Origin: an uncultured Eubacteriales bacterium
GTDB taxonomy: Bacteria > Bacillota > Clostridia > HGM11514
Length of the DNA stretch: 16,344 nt
Reading direction: 5' to 3'
Assembly: GCA_902492655.1 (NCBI GenBank)
Contig: CABUMF010000047.1
Coordinates: forward strand, 1-16,344
Positions 1 to 7,529 of this stretch are shown in pieces (position 1 is the first letter of the stretch; every line of letters begins with the position of its first letter). A program made the translations under genes and the position numbers. The notes below the pieces were generated by a model. It worked only from the letters and a program-made list of their open reading frames with translations, was not told where the DNA came from and made no database searches.

Positions 1-1
1 G

Positions 2-967
2 AAATTCCTTTTGTGGTTTGAACCGGAGCGAGTTATAAGCACAACGCCTGTTGCGGTGCAGCATCCGGAGTATTTTCTTGCCTCTGAATTGGAGTGCGGT
101 CAAAATCGACTGCTTAATTTGGGAAACCCTGATGCATGGGACTATTGCTTCAATACCGTATCGGGACTTATAGAGGAGTTAGGCATTGACTGCTACAGGC
201 AGGATTTTAATTTTTCGCCGTTATCGTATTGGCGTAAGAACGATGACTTTGATCGTCGTGGAATCACTGAGATAAAGCATATCAATGGAATGTATAAGCT
301 TTGGGATGCACTTCTTGAAAAATTTCCAAATCTTATTATAGACAACTGTGCCTCAGGCGGCAGAAGAATAGATATTGAAACCTTGCGACGTAGTATTCCG
401 TTGTGGCGGAGTGATTATCAATGTCCGGCAAATTATGATATAGAAGCATCGCAGTGCCATAATCAGACATTTAATCTTTGGATGCCGTATTCGGGTACAG
501 GCACCGGCAGAAATTATGATGAGTACCGTGTAAGATCTGCCTATGCGGCGGCTTTGACCACAAATTACTCCTTCTCAGAGAGAGAAAATTTCTGTGATAC
601 TGAGGAAAAGGTTGAATTTATAAAAAAATACGGAAATGAATATCTTAAGGTTCGGCCGTATTTTTCCGAGGATTTCTATCCTCTTACCGAGGTCACAGAT
701 AAGCTTGACGTTTGGTGTGCAATGCAGTTTAACCGTCCCTCATACGGAGATGGGATTATAGAGGTATTTCGCCGTGAACATTCACCGTATGAAACAGCGA
801 TATTTGAATTAAAAGGTATTGATAAGGAAAGTAATTATAAGTTTACGGATTTGGATGGCGGCGAGTTTACAATAAGCGGATCCGAGATTGTTGAAAAAGG
901 ACTTAAACTTACAGTGGCGGAGAAACGAAAGGCAAAAATTTATATATATCAAGCTGTGGCAAAATGA
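2..967 (+). CDS. GH36 alpha-galactosidase, 5'-truncated by the window edge
   Basis: This is the C-terminal part of a glycoside hydrolase family 36 enzyme, which releases terminal alpha-galactose from melibiose, raffinose or galactomannan side chains. The frame is open to the left edge (codons from position 2), so the TTG at 11 is not a real start; about 320 residues of a usual 700-750 are visible. Counting from that TTG, the family motif WFEPERV lies at residues 2-8. The nucleophile Asp is D65 in YRQDFN, the sugar-binding Cys/Gly loop CASGGRRID is at 113-121, and the acid/base Asp is D135 in LWRSDYQ. The last ~90 residues form the usual C-terminal beta-sandwich. No signal peptide can be judged because the N-terminus is missing. 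The AraC regulator and GH2 gene that follow suggest a plant-galactoside locus. Family is secure; exact substrate is inferred. Confidence 0.93.
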   Translation, partial: KFLLWFEPERVISTTPVAVQHPEYFLASELECGQNRLLNLGNPDAWDYCFNTVSGLIEELGIDCYRQDFNFSPLSYWRKNDDFDRRGITEIKHINGMYKLWDALLEKFPNLIIDNCASGGRRIDIETLRRSIPLWRSDYQCPANYDIEASQCHNQTFNLWMPYSGTGTGRNYDEYRVRSAYAAALTTNYSFSERENFCDTEEKVEFIKKYGNEYLKVRPYFSEDFYPLTEVTDKLDVWCAMQFNRPSYGDGIIEVFRREHSPYETAIFELKGIDKESNYKFTDLDGGEFTISGSEIVEKGLKLTVAEKRKAKIYIYQAVAK

Positions 968-970
968 TTT

Positions 971-996
971 GGTTTTATGAAAATTTTCGATAAACC
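971..996. other. weak hairpin between convergent genes
   Basis: GGTTTTAT pairs with ATAAACC (one bulge) around a self-complementary GAAAATTTTC core. It lies between the converging GH36 and AraC genes. No T-tract follows on the plus strand and only a poor one on the minus strand, so a terminator role is possible but weakly supported. Confidence 0.25.
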
Positions 997-1037
997 TGAA
1001 TAATATGATAAAGATACAGCATATTTGCGGACTGCTT

Positions 1038-1814
1038 TTATGTATTAAACCGCTTTTTGAAACTCCCGGGAGTTTCGCCGATTTCCGCTTTGAATTTTCT
1101 TATGAAAAAGTATTCGTTTTCATATCCTATTTGCTCGGCGACCTCTTTAACCGTGTATTTGTTTTGCATCAGAAGATGCTTTGCGTGTTCCATTCTGACC
1201 CTTTGTAAATCCTTTTTGGGCGAAATTCCGAACGCGCGGCTGTAAAGACAAAAAAATCTTGACGGGCTTAAGTGCACAAGGCCCGCCATTTTTTTTGCAG
1301 TCCACGCCTCACCGAACTTGTGATGAATTTGAGTTCTTGCAAATTGCATAAGATTTTTTGCGTCCGATGTAATGGCTTCCTTTTGTGAAATACAGCGTGC
1401 AAACTCCAAAAGAAATCCATTGATTTTATTATCCGTTATTTCTTTGGAAAGTGTTGTCTGGTGAATAAATTCAAGCTCAAGTTCCTGGATTGCTTCTGTA
1501 ATAAAATCGGTGTTTTTTATTTCGTAAGGCCTTCCGAATTCAATTCCGAGCTTTTGAAAAACAGGGACAGCGTCGCCTGTAATGTGCATCCAATCGTGCC
1601 TTAATTTATGCCCGTTTGCATAAAATACCTGATGAGCGGACGGTGCAAAAAATACGGCAGTATTTGGGGCACATTCAATAAATTCGTTTCCGGAAAGCAA
1701 CTTAATGGGAGTATGACAGTAGATAAAGACAACTTCTTCCGGGCTGTTTGTCCTATCTAAGTAAAAATCTTCATTCTCAGGCCACAAGGTGGCTATTTTT
1801 GAAATTGAAAGCAT
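1038..1814 (-). CDS. AraC-family transcriptional regulator
   Basis: A 258-residue AraC/XylS-type regulator. Residues ~15-90 form the cupin-like sugar-sensing N-terminal domain. Residues ~155-256 form the DNA-binding domain with two helix-turn-helix units: one starting at WTAKKMAG (171-178), and a second with the family signature YTVKEVAEQIGYENEYFFIRKF (220-241) ending in the typical ETPGSFKKRF. The length is normal for the family. The ATG is preceded by GGGG on the minus strand with 6 bases between. The gene is transcribed divergently from the GH2 gene and ends head-on against the GH36 gene, so it probably senses an oligosaccharide or sugar and activates one or both glycosidases. The ligand cannot be read from the sequence. 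Confidence 0.93.
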   Translation of the reverse strand: MLSISKIATLWPENEDFYLDRTNSPEEVVFIYCHTPIKLLSGNEFIECAPNTAVFFAPSAHQVFYANGHKLRHDWMHITGDAVPVFQKLGIEFGRPYEIKNTDFITEAIQELELEFIHQTTLSKEITDNKINGFLLEFARCISQKEAITSDAKNLMQFARTQIHHKFGEAWTAKKMAGLVHLSPSRFFCLYSRAFGISPKKDLQRVRMEHAKHLLMQNKYTVKEVAEQIGYENEYFFIRKFKAEIGETPGSFKKRFNT

Positions 1815-1832
1815 AATATCACCCCGAAAATC

Positions 1833-1861
1833 ATTTTATCAAAAACAGTAGAAAAAGTCAA
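1833..1861 (-). promoter_or_regulatory. sigma-A promoter of the AraC-type gene
   Basis: Read on the minus strand, -35 TTGACT (1856-1861), a 17-base spacer, then -10 TAAAAT (1833-1838). It lies 18 bases upstream of the start codon, so the leader is very short. Confidence 0.7.
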
Positions 1862-1872
1862 TTATATAATAG

Positions 1873-1893
1873 AAAAAAACATTTAGTTTTTTT
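1873..1893. repeat. inverted repeat between divergent promoters, candidate operator
   Basis: AAAAAAAC (1873-1880) and GTTTTTTT (1886-1893) are perfect inverted arms around ATTTA. The element sits between the -35 box of the AraC-type gene and that of the GH2 gene and overlaps the first two bases of the latter. The position suits control of both promoters, but the arms are mostly A/T runs, so binding is an inference. Confidence 0.4.
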
Positions 1894-1919
1894 GATGTTC
1901 GTGGTATATTTTTTATACA
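1892..1919 (+). promoter_or_regulatory. promoter of the GH2 gene
   Basis: -35 TTGATG (1892-1897), 16-base spacer, -10 TATACA (1914-1919). The transcript would start near 1926, giving a ~55-base leader with a small GCCG-TTT-CGGC hairpin (1950-1960) and the ribosome binding site AAAGGAG (1966-1972) 8 bases before the ATG. Confidence 0.65.
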
Positions 1920-1980
1920 TAAGGAGTGCGGATAAGAGAAAAAATTTTAGCCGTTTCGGCGGCATAAAGGAGATAATGAT

Positions 1981-3744
1981 ATGAAAAATATTCCAAGACC
2001 GGAACACCCAAGACCTCAGTTTATGAGAGAAAAATGGATAAACCTGAACGGCGAGTGGGAATTTGAATTTGACGAACGAGAAATCGGCAGAGAGCTTCAC
2101 TTTGAAAAAAGAAATTCGCTTGATATGAAAATAACCGTTCCGTTTTGTCCCGAAAGTGTGCTTTCGGGAATCGGGGATGTGAATTTTCACAACGCTGTTT
2201 GGTACAGAAAAGATATTGAAATTCCTGAGGATTGGAAGGGCAAAAGTGTCATTCTGCATTTCGGTGCGGTTGATTATCATGCGATTGTGTATGTAAATTC
2301 GGAGCTTGTCGGTGAGCATAAGGGCGGATATTCGTCATTTGAATTTGACATATCACCGTATCTTAACGACGAACAAAACTACATAACCGTGTGCGCAATT
2401 GACCATGTGCGGGAAATGCTCCCCAGCGGAAAGCAGAGCGAGCGTAACAATTCATATGGATGCTTTTATACGAGAACCACGGGAATTTGGCAGACTGTAT
2501 GGCTTGAATGTGCACCGAAGGCGCGCGTTTCATCCGCAAAAATTTTCACCGATGTTCAAGGCGGCAAGGTTGAAATTCGTCTTAATAAAATCGGAGATAC
2601 CAAAAATTTAAAATGCAAGGCAACCGCCTTTTGGGAAGGCAATGCTGTAGGTAGCGGAGAAGTGATTCTTAATGAACTTCAGCCGTCCGTAAATATTGAG
2701 TTGTCGGAAAATCATCCCTGGGAAATCGGCAAGGGCGGTCTTTATGACCTCATAATAGAAACCTTTGACGAAAACAAAAAGGTAGACGAGATTAAGTCAT
2801 ATTTCGGGCTTCGTTCGGTGGATTTAAGGGAGCGTGCATTTTGCATAAACGGCAAAGCGATTTTTGGCAGATGGGTTCTTGACCAAGGCTTTTATCCTGA
2901 CGGCATTTATACAGCTCCGACCGACGAGGCACTCAAAAATGATATAATTTATTCCCAGATGCTGGGCTTTAACGGTGCAAGGCTTCATGAAAAGATTTTT
3001 GAAGAACGCTTTCTTTATTGGGCTGACAAGCTCGGTTATATGGTATGGGGAGAGCACGCAAACTGGGGGTATAGCCCGGAAAATCTTTCGGAGCTTAACA
3101 ATTTCCTTCCGGAATGGATGGAAGCTTTAGGGCGTGACTTTAATCACCCCGCAATTATCGGCTGGTGCCCCTTTAACGAAACCTGGGCAAACAAAAAAGA
3201 GAATGACGGCGTAATCGTGGAATATCCCCAATCCCGCGAGGTTATTGAAACGGTTTATAAAATCACAAAGGCTTTGGATAAAACAAGACCTGTTATAGAT
3301 ACAAGCGGAAACTATCACACAACGACAGATATTTTCGATGTTCATGATTACGAAGGAAATGTGGAAAAATTCGAGGAGAATTATGCGCACATTGATGAAG
3401 GGATTGTGAATGACCAGGTCAATCGCAGCAGCTTGAGCAAATGGCAAAAATACCGCGGAGAGCCGCTTTTTATGAGTGAATACGGCGGAATAGGCTGGGA
3501 TATTTCAAGTGACGGTTGGGGCTATGGCAATGCGCCTAAGACAGAAGATGAGTTTTTTGAAAGATACAGAGGGCTTACAGAAGCAATTCTTAACAACGGG
3601 CATTTCCTCGGATTTTGTTATACTCAGCTCTATGATGTTGAGCAGGAAAAGAACGGACTTATGACCTATGACAGAAAATTCAAATTCGACCCGAAAAAAT
3701 TTTATGAAATAAATACGCAGATTGCCGAGATTGAAAAAGAGTAA
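1981..3744 (+). CDS. GH2 beta-glycosidase (beta-galactosidase/glucuronidase-like)
   Basis: A 587-residue retaining glycosidase of family 2, likely cytoplasmic since there is no signal peptide. Domains in order: jelly-roll sugar-binding domain (~1-180, with INLNGEWEFEFD near 20-31), Ig-like domain (~183-280) and (beta/alpha)8 barrel (~285-587). The acid/base Glu is E400 in CPFNETW and the nucleophile Glu is E500 in FMSEYGG. At the start of the barrel, where classical family members carry a signature around R-[STACN](2)-H-Y-P, this protein reads NGARLHEKIFEERF (331-344), so it belongs to a divergent subgroup and the substrate is uncertain. At ~590 residues it is closer in size to beta-glucuronidases than to LacZ (~1000). 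Together with the upstream GH36 enzyme it would act on imported oligosaccharides. The start is fixed by AAAGGAG 8 bases upstream. Confidence 0.9.
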   Translation: MKNIPRPEHPRPQFMREKWINLNGEWEFEFDEREIGRELHFEKRNSLDMKITVPFCPESVLSGIGDVNFHNAVWYRKDIEIPEDWKGKSVILHFGAVDYHAIVYVNSELVGEHKGGYSSFEFDISPYLNDEQNYITVCAIDHVREMLPSGKQSERNNSYGCFYTRTTGIWQTVWLECAPKARVSSAKIFTDVQGGKVEIRLNKIGDTKNLKCKATAFWEGNAVGSGEVILNELQPSVNIELSENHPWEIGKGGLYDLIIETFDENKKVDEIKSYFGLRSVDLRERAFCINGKAIFGRWVLDQGFYPDGIYTAPTDEALKNDIIYSQMLGFNGARLHEKIFEERFLYWADKLGYMVWGEHANWGYSPENLSELNNFLPEWMEALGRDFNHPAIIGWCPFNETWANKKENDGVIVEYPQSREVIETVYKITKALDKTRPVIDTSGNYHTTTDIFDVHDYEGNVEKFEENYAHIDEGIVNDQVNRSSLSKWQKYRGEPLFMSEYGGIGWDISSDGWGYGNAPKTEDEFFERYRGLTEAILNNGHFLGFCYTQLYDVEQEKNGLMTYDRKFKFDPKKFYEINTQIAEIEKE

Positions 3745-3751
3745 ACAGAAA

Positions 3752-3807
3752 AGGAGAGTGCAGCAAGATGATTCCAAAAAATCATTTTGCCTCACTCTCC
3801 TGTTTTT
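3752..3807. terminator. intrinsic terminator, probably bidirectional
   Basis: Perfect 9-bp outer stem AGGAGAGTG (3752-3760) with CACTCTCCT (3793-3801), a 2x2 internal loop, then an 11-bp inner stem (3763-3773 with 3780-3790, one G-T pair), followed by TGTTTTT. It begins just after the GH2 stop and lies 15 bases from the stop of the convergent SPFH gene, so it can serve both; the T-run is best on the plus strand. Confidence 0.85.
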
Positions 3808-3821
3808 CAGCGATTACCGTA

Positions 3822-4730
3822 TTATTTAATCATTTCTTTGATTGATGTTGCAAGTCCTGCCACACCTTGAATATTTGAAGGAATAACAAGCTTTGTTGCA
3901 TCGCTTTCGCCGAGCTTTCCGAGTGCTTCAAGGCTCTTTAACGCAATAACACCGTCTCCGGGGTTCGACTTGTTAATAAGCTCAATACCCTTTGCGGTTG
4001 CTTCCTGCACCTTGATAATGGCTTCGGCTTCACCCTCGGCTATTTTTATAGCGGCTTCCTTTGCGGCTTCCGCATCGAGAATTTTTGACTGCTTATCTGC
4101 CTCTGCCTGAAGGATTTTAGATTGCTTCTGACCTTCGGCAACCAGTATTGCCGCCTTTTTTTCACCCTCTGCTTTAAGAATGGATTCTCTTCTTTCACGC
4201 TCTGCCTTCATCTGCTTTTCCATGGCATCCTGAATTTCGCGCGGCGGAAGAATGTTTTTGAGTTCAACACGGTTGACTTTAATTCCCCACGGGTCGGTTG
4301 CCTGATCGAGAATCGAACGCATCTTTGTATTTACTGTGTCTCTTGAGGTAAGTGTTTCGTCAAGCTCGAGATCGCCGATGATGTTTCGCAGAGTAGTAGC
4401 TGTCAGGTTTTCGATAGCTGACATCGGGTGGTCAACGCCGTAAACATAAAGCCTGGGGTCGGTTATCTGAAAATACACCACCGTATCAATCTGCATTGTA
4501 ACATTATCCTTTGTGATAACCGGCTGAGGAGCGAAGTCGACAACCTGCTCCTTCATGGATACCTTTTTAACTACCTTTTCGATAAACGGAATCTTAAAGT
4601 GAAGCCCAACACCCCACGCCGAATGGAACGCTCCAAGCCGTTCAACGATATAGCTGTGCGCCTGAGGCACTATTTTAATATTAGAAACAACAATAATAAG
4701 AATAATTACCAAAGCTATTGCAAATCCCAT
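3822..4730 (-). CDS. SPFH/band 7 (stomatin, QmcA-like) membrane scaffold protein
   Basis: A 302-residue SPFH-domain protein. Residues 2-18 are one N-terminal membrane helix. The SPFH (prohibitin homology) domain spans ~20-180, with typical stretches such as ERLGAFHSAWGVGLHFKIPF (30-49) and the DPWGIKVNRVELKNILPP region (146-163). Residues ~165-250 are an Ala/Glu/Lys-rich coiled coil with repeated K-I-L-x-A-E-G/A units, then a short C-terminal tail. Proteins of this type oligomerise on the membrane and organise microdomains or modulate membrane proteases. It lies 14 bases downstream of the NfeD gene in the same orientation, the classic SPFH-NfeD pairing, with AGGAG in the gap. Length and architecture match YbbK/QmcA and stomatin homologues. 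Exact role in this organism is unknown. Confidence 0.93.
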   Translation of the reverse strand: MGFAIALVIILIIVVSNIKIVPQAHSYIVERLGAFHSAWGVGLHFKIPFIEKVVKKVSMKEQVVDFAPQPVITKDNVTMQIDTVVYFQITDPRLYVYGVDHPMSAIENLTATTLRNIIGDLELDETLTSRDTVNTKMRSILDQATDPWGIKVNRVELKNILPPREIQDAMEKQMKAERERRESILKAEGEKKAAILVAEGQKQSKILQAEADKQSKILDAEAAKEAAIKIAEGEAEAIIKVQEATAKGIELINKSNPGDGVIALKSLEALGKLGESDATKLVIPSNIQGVAGLATSIKEMIK

Positions 4731-4744
4731 AAAAAATACTCCTT

Positions 4745-5179
4745 TTATTTAAGTTTTACTACCGCTTTCACGCCGTGAATGGAAGTAACTATAATAGGTT
4801 GACCTAACTCGATAGTGCTTCCGTCATCGGATTTTGCGGACCATACCTGACCGAGAACGGTTATTTGTCCCTTGTTTTCAAGGTTCACAATTTCTTCCGT
4901 GACGATACCTTCCTGACCGATAATTCTGTCCGCATTTGTGGGAACCTCCTTTGCCTTGACAAAGAGCTTTTTGGCAAGAGGTCTTGTGAAAATAAGCAAA
5001 AGCGTGCTGACAACCGCAAAAGTTGCGAACTGAATCGGAAACGACGAAACGAAAATCGACACAACCATGGAAGCCAATGCACCGAACATAAACCATATAG
5101 TTACAAGCGCCGGTGTGATGCCCTCTATTACCGCCATTATTACGGCTACCGTCAGCCAAAACCAGAACATTTCACTCAT
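4745..5179 (-). CDS. NfeD-like membrane protein (short, protease-less type)
   Basis: A 144-residue NfeD family protein. Three hydrophobic helices occupy ~4-20, 24-44 and 48-66, followed by a basic linker (RPLAKKLFVKAK, 66-77) and a cytosolic OB-fold domain (~86-144, beginning RIIGQEGIVTEEI). It lacks the ClpP-like serine protease domain of long NfeD proteins. The frame extends to a TTG at 5185, but GGAGG (CCTCC at 5187-5191) is one base from that codon and 7 bases from the ATG at 5179, so I place the start at 5179. NfeD OB domains are partners of SPFH proteins in membrane-microdomain complexes, which agrees with the SPFH gene directly downstream. Confidence 0.92.
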   Translation of the reverse strand: MSEMFWFWLTVAVIMAVIEGITPALVTIWFMFGALASMVVSIFVSSFPIQFATFAVVSTLLLIFTRPLAKKLFVKAKEVPTNADRIIGQEGIVTEEIVNLENKGQITVLGQVWSAKSDDGSTIELGQPIIVTSIHGVKAVVKLK

Positions 5180-5207
5180 AGGCAAACCTCCTTTTGATAT
5201 TATATAT

Positions 5208-5236
5208 ATTTTAGCACATAATTATTATTTTTGCAA
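5208..5236 (-). promoter_or_regulatory. promoter of the nfeD-SPFH operon
   Basis: On the minus strand: -35 TTGCAA (5231-5236), 17-base spacer, -10 TAAAAT (5208-5213), then the ribosome binding site AAAAGGAGG. The promoter lies in the 91-base gap after the LRR gene. I see no clear terminator for the LRR gene there, so read-through into nfeD is possible. Confidence 0.65.
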
Positions 5237-5270
5237 TACTGTTATTAAAAATATATCGTAATGTTAAAGC

Positions 5271-7067
5271 CTATCTGTCAATGAGCAGTGATGCGTTATA
5301 AAGCATTCCGAGGGCATCCTCTATGGAAGCATTTCCCTTCGGGTTTATCCGCCCGTCCGGAAGGCCGTTTATTATTCCGTTGTTGTATGCTGTATTAACA
5401 TATGTTTTTGCCCATTCGGCAATGTCTTCGCTGTCTCTGAAGTCGTTTTTTTCTCCGTTTTCAAGGGGCTTTTTGTTTATTATTTCAACAAGCTTACAAA
5501 TATAGGCGCATATAACCTGTCTTGAAACATTTCTTGTGCCGTCAAAAATCCCCGAATCCTCCGCATCTATTATTCCCAGCTGATATGCTTTGATTACGGC
5601 AGGAGAAGAAGTATCCGAGAAAGGATTTTCGGCAGTGATTTCGATTTGTCCCTTAACGGATTCGTATAGATTTACAAGCAACCAGCATAAGCCTTCGTAA
5701 TTCAGCGTTACGGTATAATCCTCAATTTGCGATGTAATGCCGTTTGATTCCGACCAGTCGATGTAGCCTTGCGACCATTTTTCGATTTCAACTTCAGGCT
5801 GTGTTTCGTCAACCTCAAAGGCAACATTGTTTTGTTTGCTGTAAAAGTATGTTGCAGAGCCGTTAGCGGCACAGAGCGTAATATTCTTGCATTGCTCAAA
5901 AGCGCCTTTGCCAAGCTTTTCTACGGTTGTATAAAGCACGGTTTTTCCAAGGTTTTCACAACCAAAAAATGCATAATCTCCGATGCTTTCAAGCTTGTCG
6001 GTAACTGTTATTTCGCTCAGGCTTTCAGCGTTGTAAAAAGCCATAGAGTCAATTTGTGTAACAGAATCGGAAAGCGAAACGGTTTCAAGGTTTTTGTTCT
6101 CGATAAACGAGGCCGAACCGATTGTTTTTACTCCTTCCGGTACATTAAAGCTGTTTGCTTTGAAATTCTGAGGGCAAAACACAAGCGTTTCGCCGTCCTT
6201 TGAATAAATTATGCCGTCCTTTTCGATGTATTCGGAATTCCTGTCGCTTATCTCAACTGTTTGAAGGTTTTTACCTATCGAAAAAAGCCAGTCTGAAATA
6301 TTAGTGACATTTTCGGGTATATATATATAGGAAAGAGATGTGCAATTTTGCAATGCCATTGTACCGATTTTTTCTATTTTGTCGCTGATATTCAAAGCAT
6401 CAAGGGACGAACATTCATAGAACGCAGCGTCATCTATGGCGTTTACCGATTCGGGCAATTCTATATTTTGTAAAGAGGAACAAAATGCAAATGCGGCTTC
6501 TGAAATTTTTTCCGTTCCTTCGTGCAATACGACTGTCCTTAGCGCCGAGCAAGCCGCAAAGGCTTCGTTGCTGACATTTTTTATTGTTCCGGGAATGGAA
6601 ATATATTCAAGGGAATTGTTGTTTGCAAAAGCGCAACCTGATATTTCTGTAATATGCGGTGGAATAATAAAGGCTTTTCTTGATTTCGCGGGGGGATAGC
6701 AAAGAAGTGTGTCTTTTGAATAGAGAATGCCGTCTATAACATTGAAACGGTCATTTTGAGATACAAAGCCTTTAAGCTTCAGGCAATAGGAGAAAGCGGC
6801 TTCGTTGATTGAAGCAACCTTGAATTTACCAATGCGGTCGGGGATTACAATAACGGTGGAGGCTTCGTCGATACATTTTTCGATTACGGCAAACCCATTA
6901 TCAATATAATAGGAAAAAACTCCGTTAGAAAGTAGTTTTTTCTCAGCGTTTTCAGCTGTGTCCAAAGATGTGTTTTCAGTGTTCGCATCTGCCAAAATCG
7001 GCATTGATGTGACGACAATCACAGTAATCATTAACAGTAAGGAAATTATGACTCGTATAATCCTCAT
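5271..7067 (-). CDS. secreted BspA-type leucine-rich-repeat protein with SLH-like C-terminus
   Basis: A 598-residue exported surface protein. Residues 1-27 are a signal peptide (MRIIRV, a long hydrophobic core, then cleavage near ILADA). Residues ~50-420 hold about ten LRR_5 (BspA-type) units with the pattern AF-x(2)-C-x-SL-x(2)-I-x-(L/I)-P. They are interrupted twice by the family's IDGILYSKD/KDGIIYSKD insert (111-119 and 283-291). Residues ~430-592 look like three SLH repeats: 434-472, 482-530 and 542-592 (the last with GIINGLPDGRINPKGNAS). Such proteins display LRRs on the wall for adhesion or host/protein contact. The TRAE ligand motif of SLH domains is degenerate here (TLNYEG, VSRQV, ASIED). 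I chose ATG 7067 because GAAAGG ends 9-11 bases before it, whereas the in-frame ATG at 7076 directly abuts that site. No enzymatic domain is visible. Confidence 0.88.
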   Translation of the reverse strand: MRIIRVIISLLLMITVIVVTSMPILADANTENTSLDTAENAEKKLLSNGVFSYYIDNGFAVIEKCIDEASTVIVIPDRIGKFKVASINEAAFSYCLKLKGFVSQNDRFNVIDGILYSKDTLLCYPPAKSRKAFIIPPHITEISGCAFANNNSLEYISIPGTIKNVSNEAFAACSALRTVVLHEGTEKISEAAFAFCSSLQNIELPESVNAIDDAAFYECSSLDALNISDKIEKIGTMALQNCTSLSYIYIPENVTNISDWLFSIGKNLQTVEISDRNSEYIEKDGIIYSKDGETLVFCPQNFKANSFNVPEGVKTIGSASFIENKNLETVSLSDSVTQIDSMAFYNAESLSEITVTDKLESIGDYAFFGCENLGKTVLYTTVEKLGKGAFEQCKNITLCAANGSATYFYSKQNNVAFEVDETQPEVEIEKWSQGYIDWSESNGITSQIEDYTVTLNYEGLCWLLVNLYESVKGQIEITAENPFSDTSSPAVIKAYQLGIIDAEDSGIFDGTRNVSRQVICAYICKLVEIINKKPLENGEKNDFRDSEDIAEWAKTYVNTAYNNGIINGLPDGRINPKGNASIEDALGMLYNASLLIDR

Positions 7068-7111
7068 ATCAATCATCCTTTCAAATTAAAACGCAAAAAG
7101 GCATTTTGCAT

Positions 7112-7140
7112 ATTCTACCACATAAAATTCAAAAAATCAA
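7112..7140 (-). promoter_or_regulatory. extended -10 promoter of the LRR/SLH protein gene
   Basis: On the minus strand: -35 TTGATT (7135-7140), 17-base spacer, -10 TAGAAT (7112-7117) preceded by TGG (an extended -10). Predicted start near 7105 gives a ~37-base leader. Confidence 0.65.
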
Positions 7141-7155
7141 GCTTTGCAAACAAGT

Positions 7156-7182
7156 TGTAACATTACACCACAATATGTTGTG
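7156..7182. repeat. two adjacent short palindromes upstream of the LRR gene promoter
   Basis: TGTAA-CA-TTACA (7156-7167) and CACAA-TATG-TTGTG (7169-7182) lie one base apart, 16-42 bases upstream of the -35 box of the LRR gene (minus strand). They could be regulator sites. In such AT-rich DNA, 5-bp arms are also expected by chance. Confidence 0.3.
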
Positions 7183-7302
7183 TATTTGTTATAAATGACA
7201 ACTATTATTAACATTTTGAAGAAAATTTGCAAAATTCATAAAAATAATTTTGTATAATAAAATTAATTTTTTAAAAAACAGCGTGGTTATGCGGATTTTT
7301 AG

Positions 7303-7341
7303 ATATATTAAATATTACAAATATATTAAATAATATTACAA
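7303..7341. repeat. tandem imperfect direct repeat
   Basis: Copy one, 7303-7320, and copy two, 7321-7341, are head-to-tail and identical except for a 3-base AAT insertion in the second (ATATATTAAAT[AAT]ATTACAA). The shared end TTACAA recurs at 7315, 7336 and 7346, spacings of 21 and 10 bases. Confidence 0.55.
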
Positions 7342-7478
7342 AATGATTACAACGAGTAAAAAATCGGCCTCAAATTGGTAAAATATGGGTTAATTTTGAA
7401 AAAATTTTAATTTTATTGGCATTTTATGGTATCAAAACAAAAAAATGTAATATTTTTTTCGGGAACAAAAAATTTTTT

Positions 7479-7529
7479 CTATATATTGTGTTCAAATCCG
7501 AAAAAATTCGGAAAATACACAATATATAG
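7479..7529. repeat. 51-bp interrupted palindrome with nested hairpin
   Basis: Perfect 13-bp arms CTATATATTGTGT (7479-7491) and ACACAATATATAG (7517-7529) enclose a second perfect hairpin, TCCGAA-AAAA-TTCGGA (7497-7512). No T-run follows on the plus strand, so it is not a plain plus-strand terminator. It lies 118 bases upstream of the -35 of the 3D-domain gene. Confidence 0.75.

Noticed and set aside
1858..2319. 153-codon minus-strand reading frame over the divergent promoter region and the GH2 5' end
   Set aside because: It crosses a promoter region, has no ribosome binding site or recognisable protein, and lies antisense to a clear GH2 gene.
5769..6203. 144-codon plus-strand reading frame antisense to the LRR gene
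   Set aside because: Composition is rich in Cys, Phe and Lys as expected of a shadow frame, with no homology or ribosome binding site; the LRR frame is clearly coding.
7488..7504. GTTCAAATCC resembles a tRNA T-loop
   Set aside because: The flanking five bases cannot pair into a T-stem, and no acceptor, D or anticodon arms are present; it is part of the palindrome.
7479..7529. Palindrome considered as an insertion sequence or MITE
   Set aside because: It is only 51 bp, contains no ORF and shows no target-site duplication in the flanks; a second copy would be needed to argue mobility.
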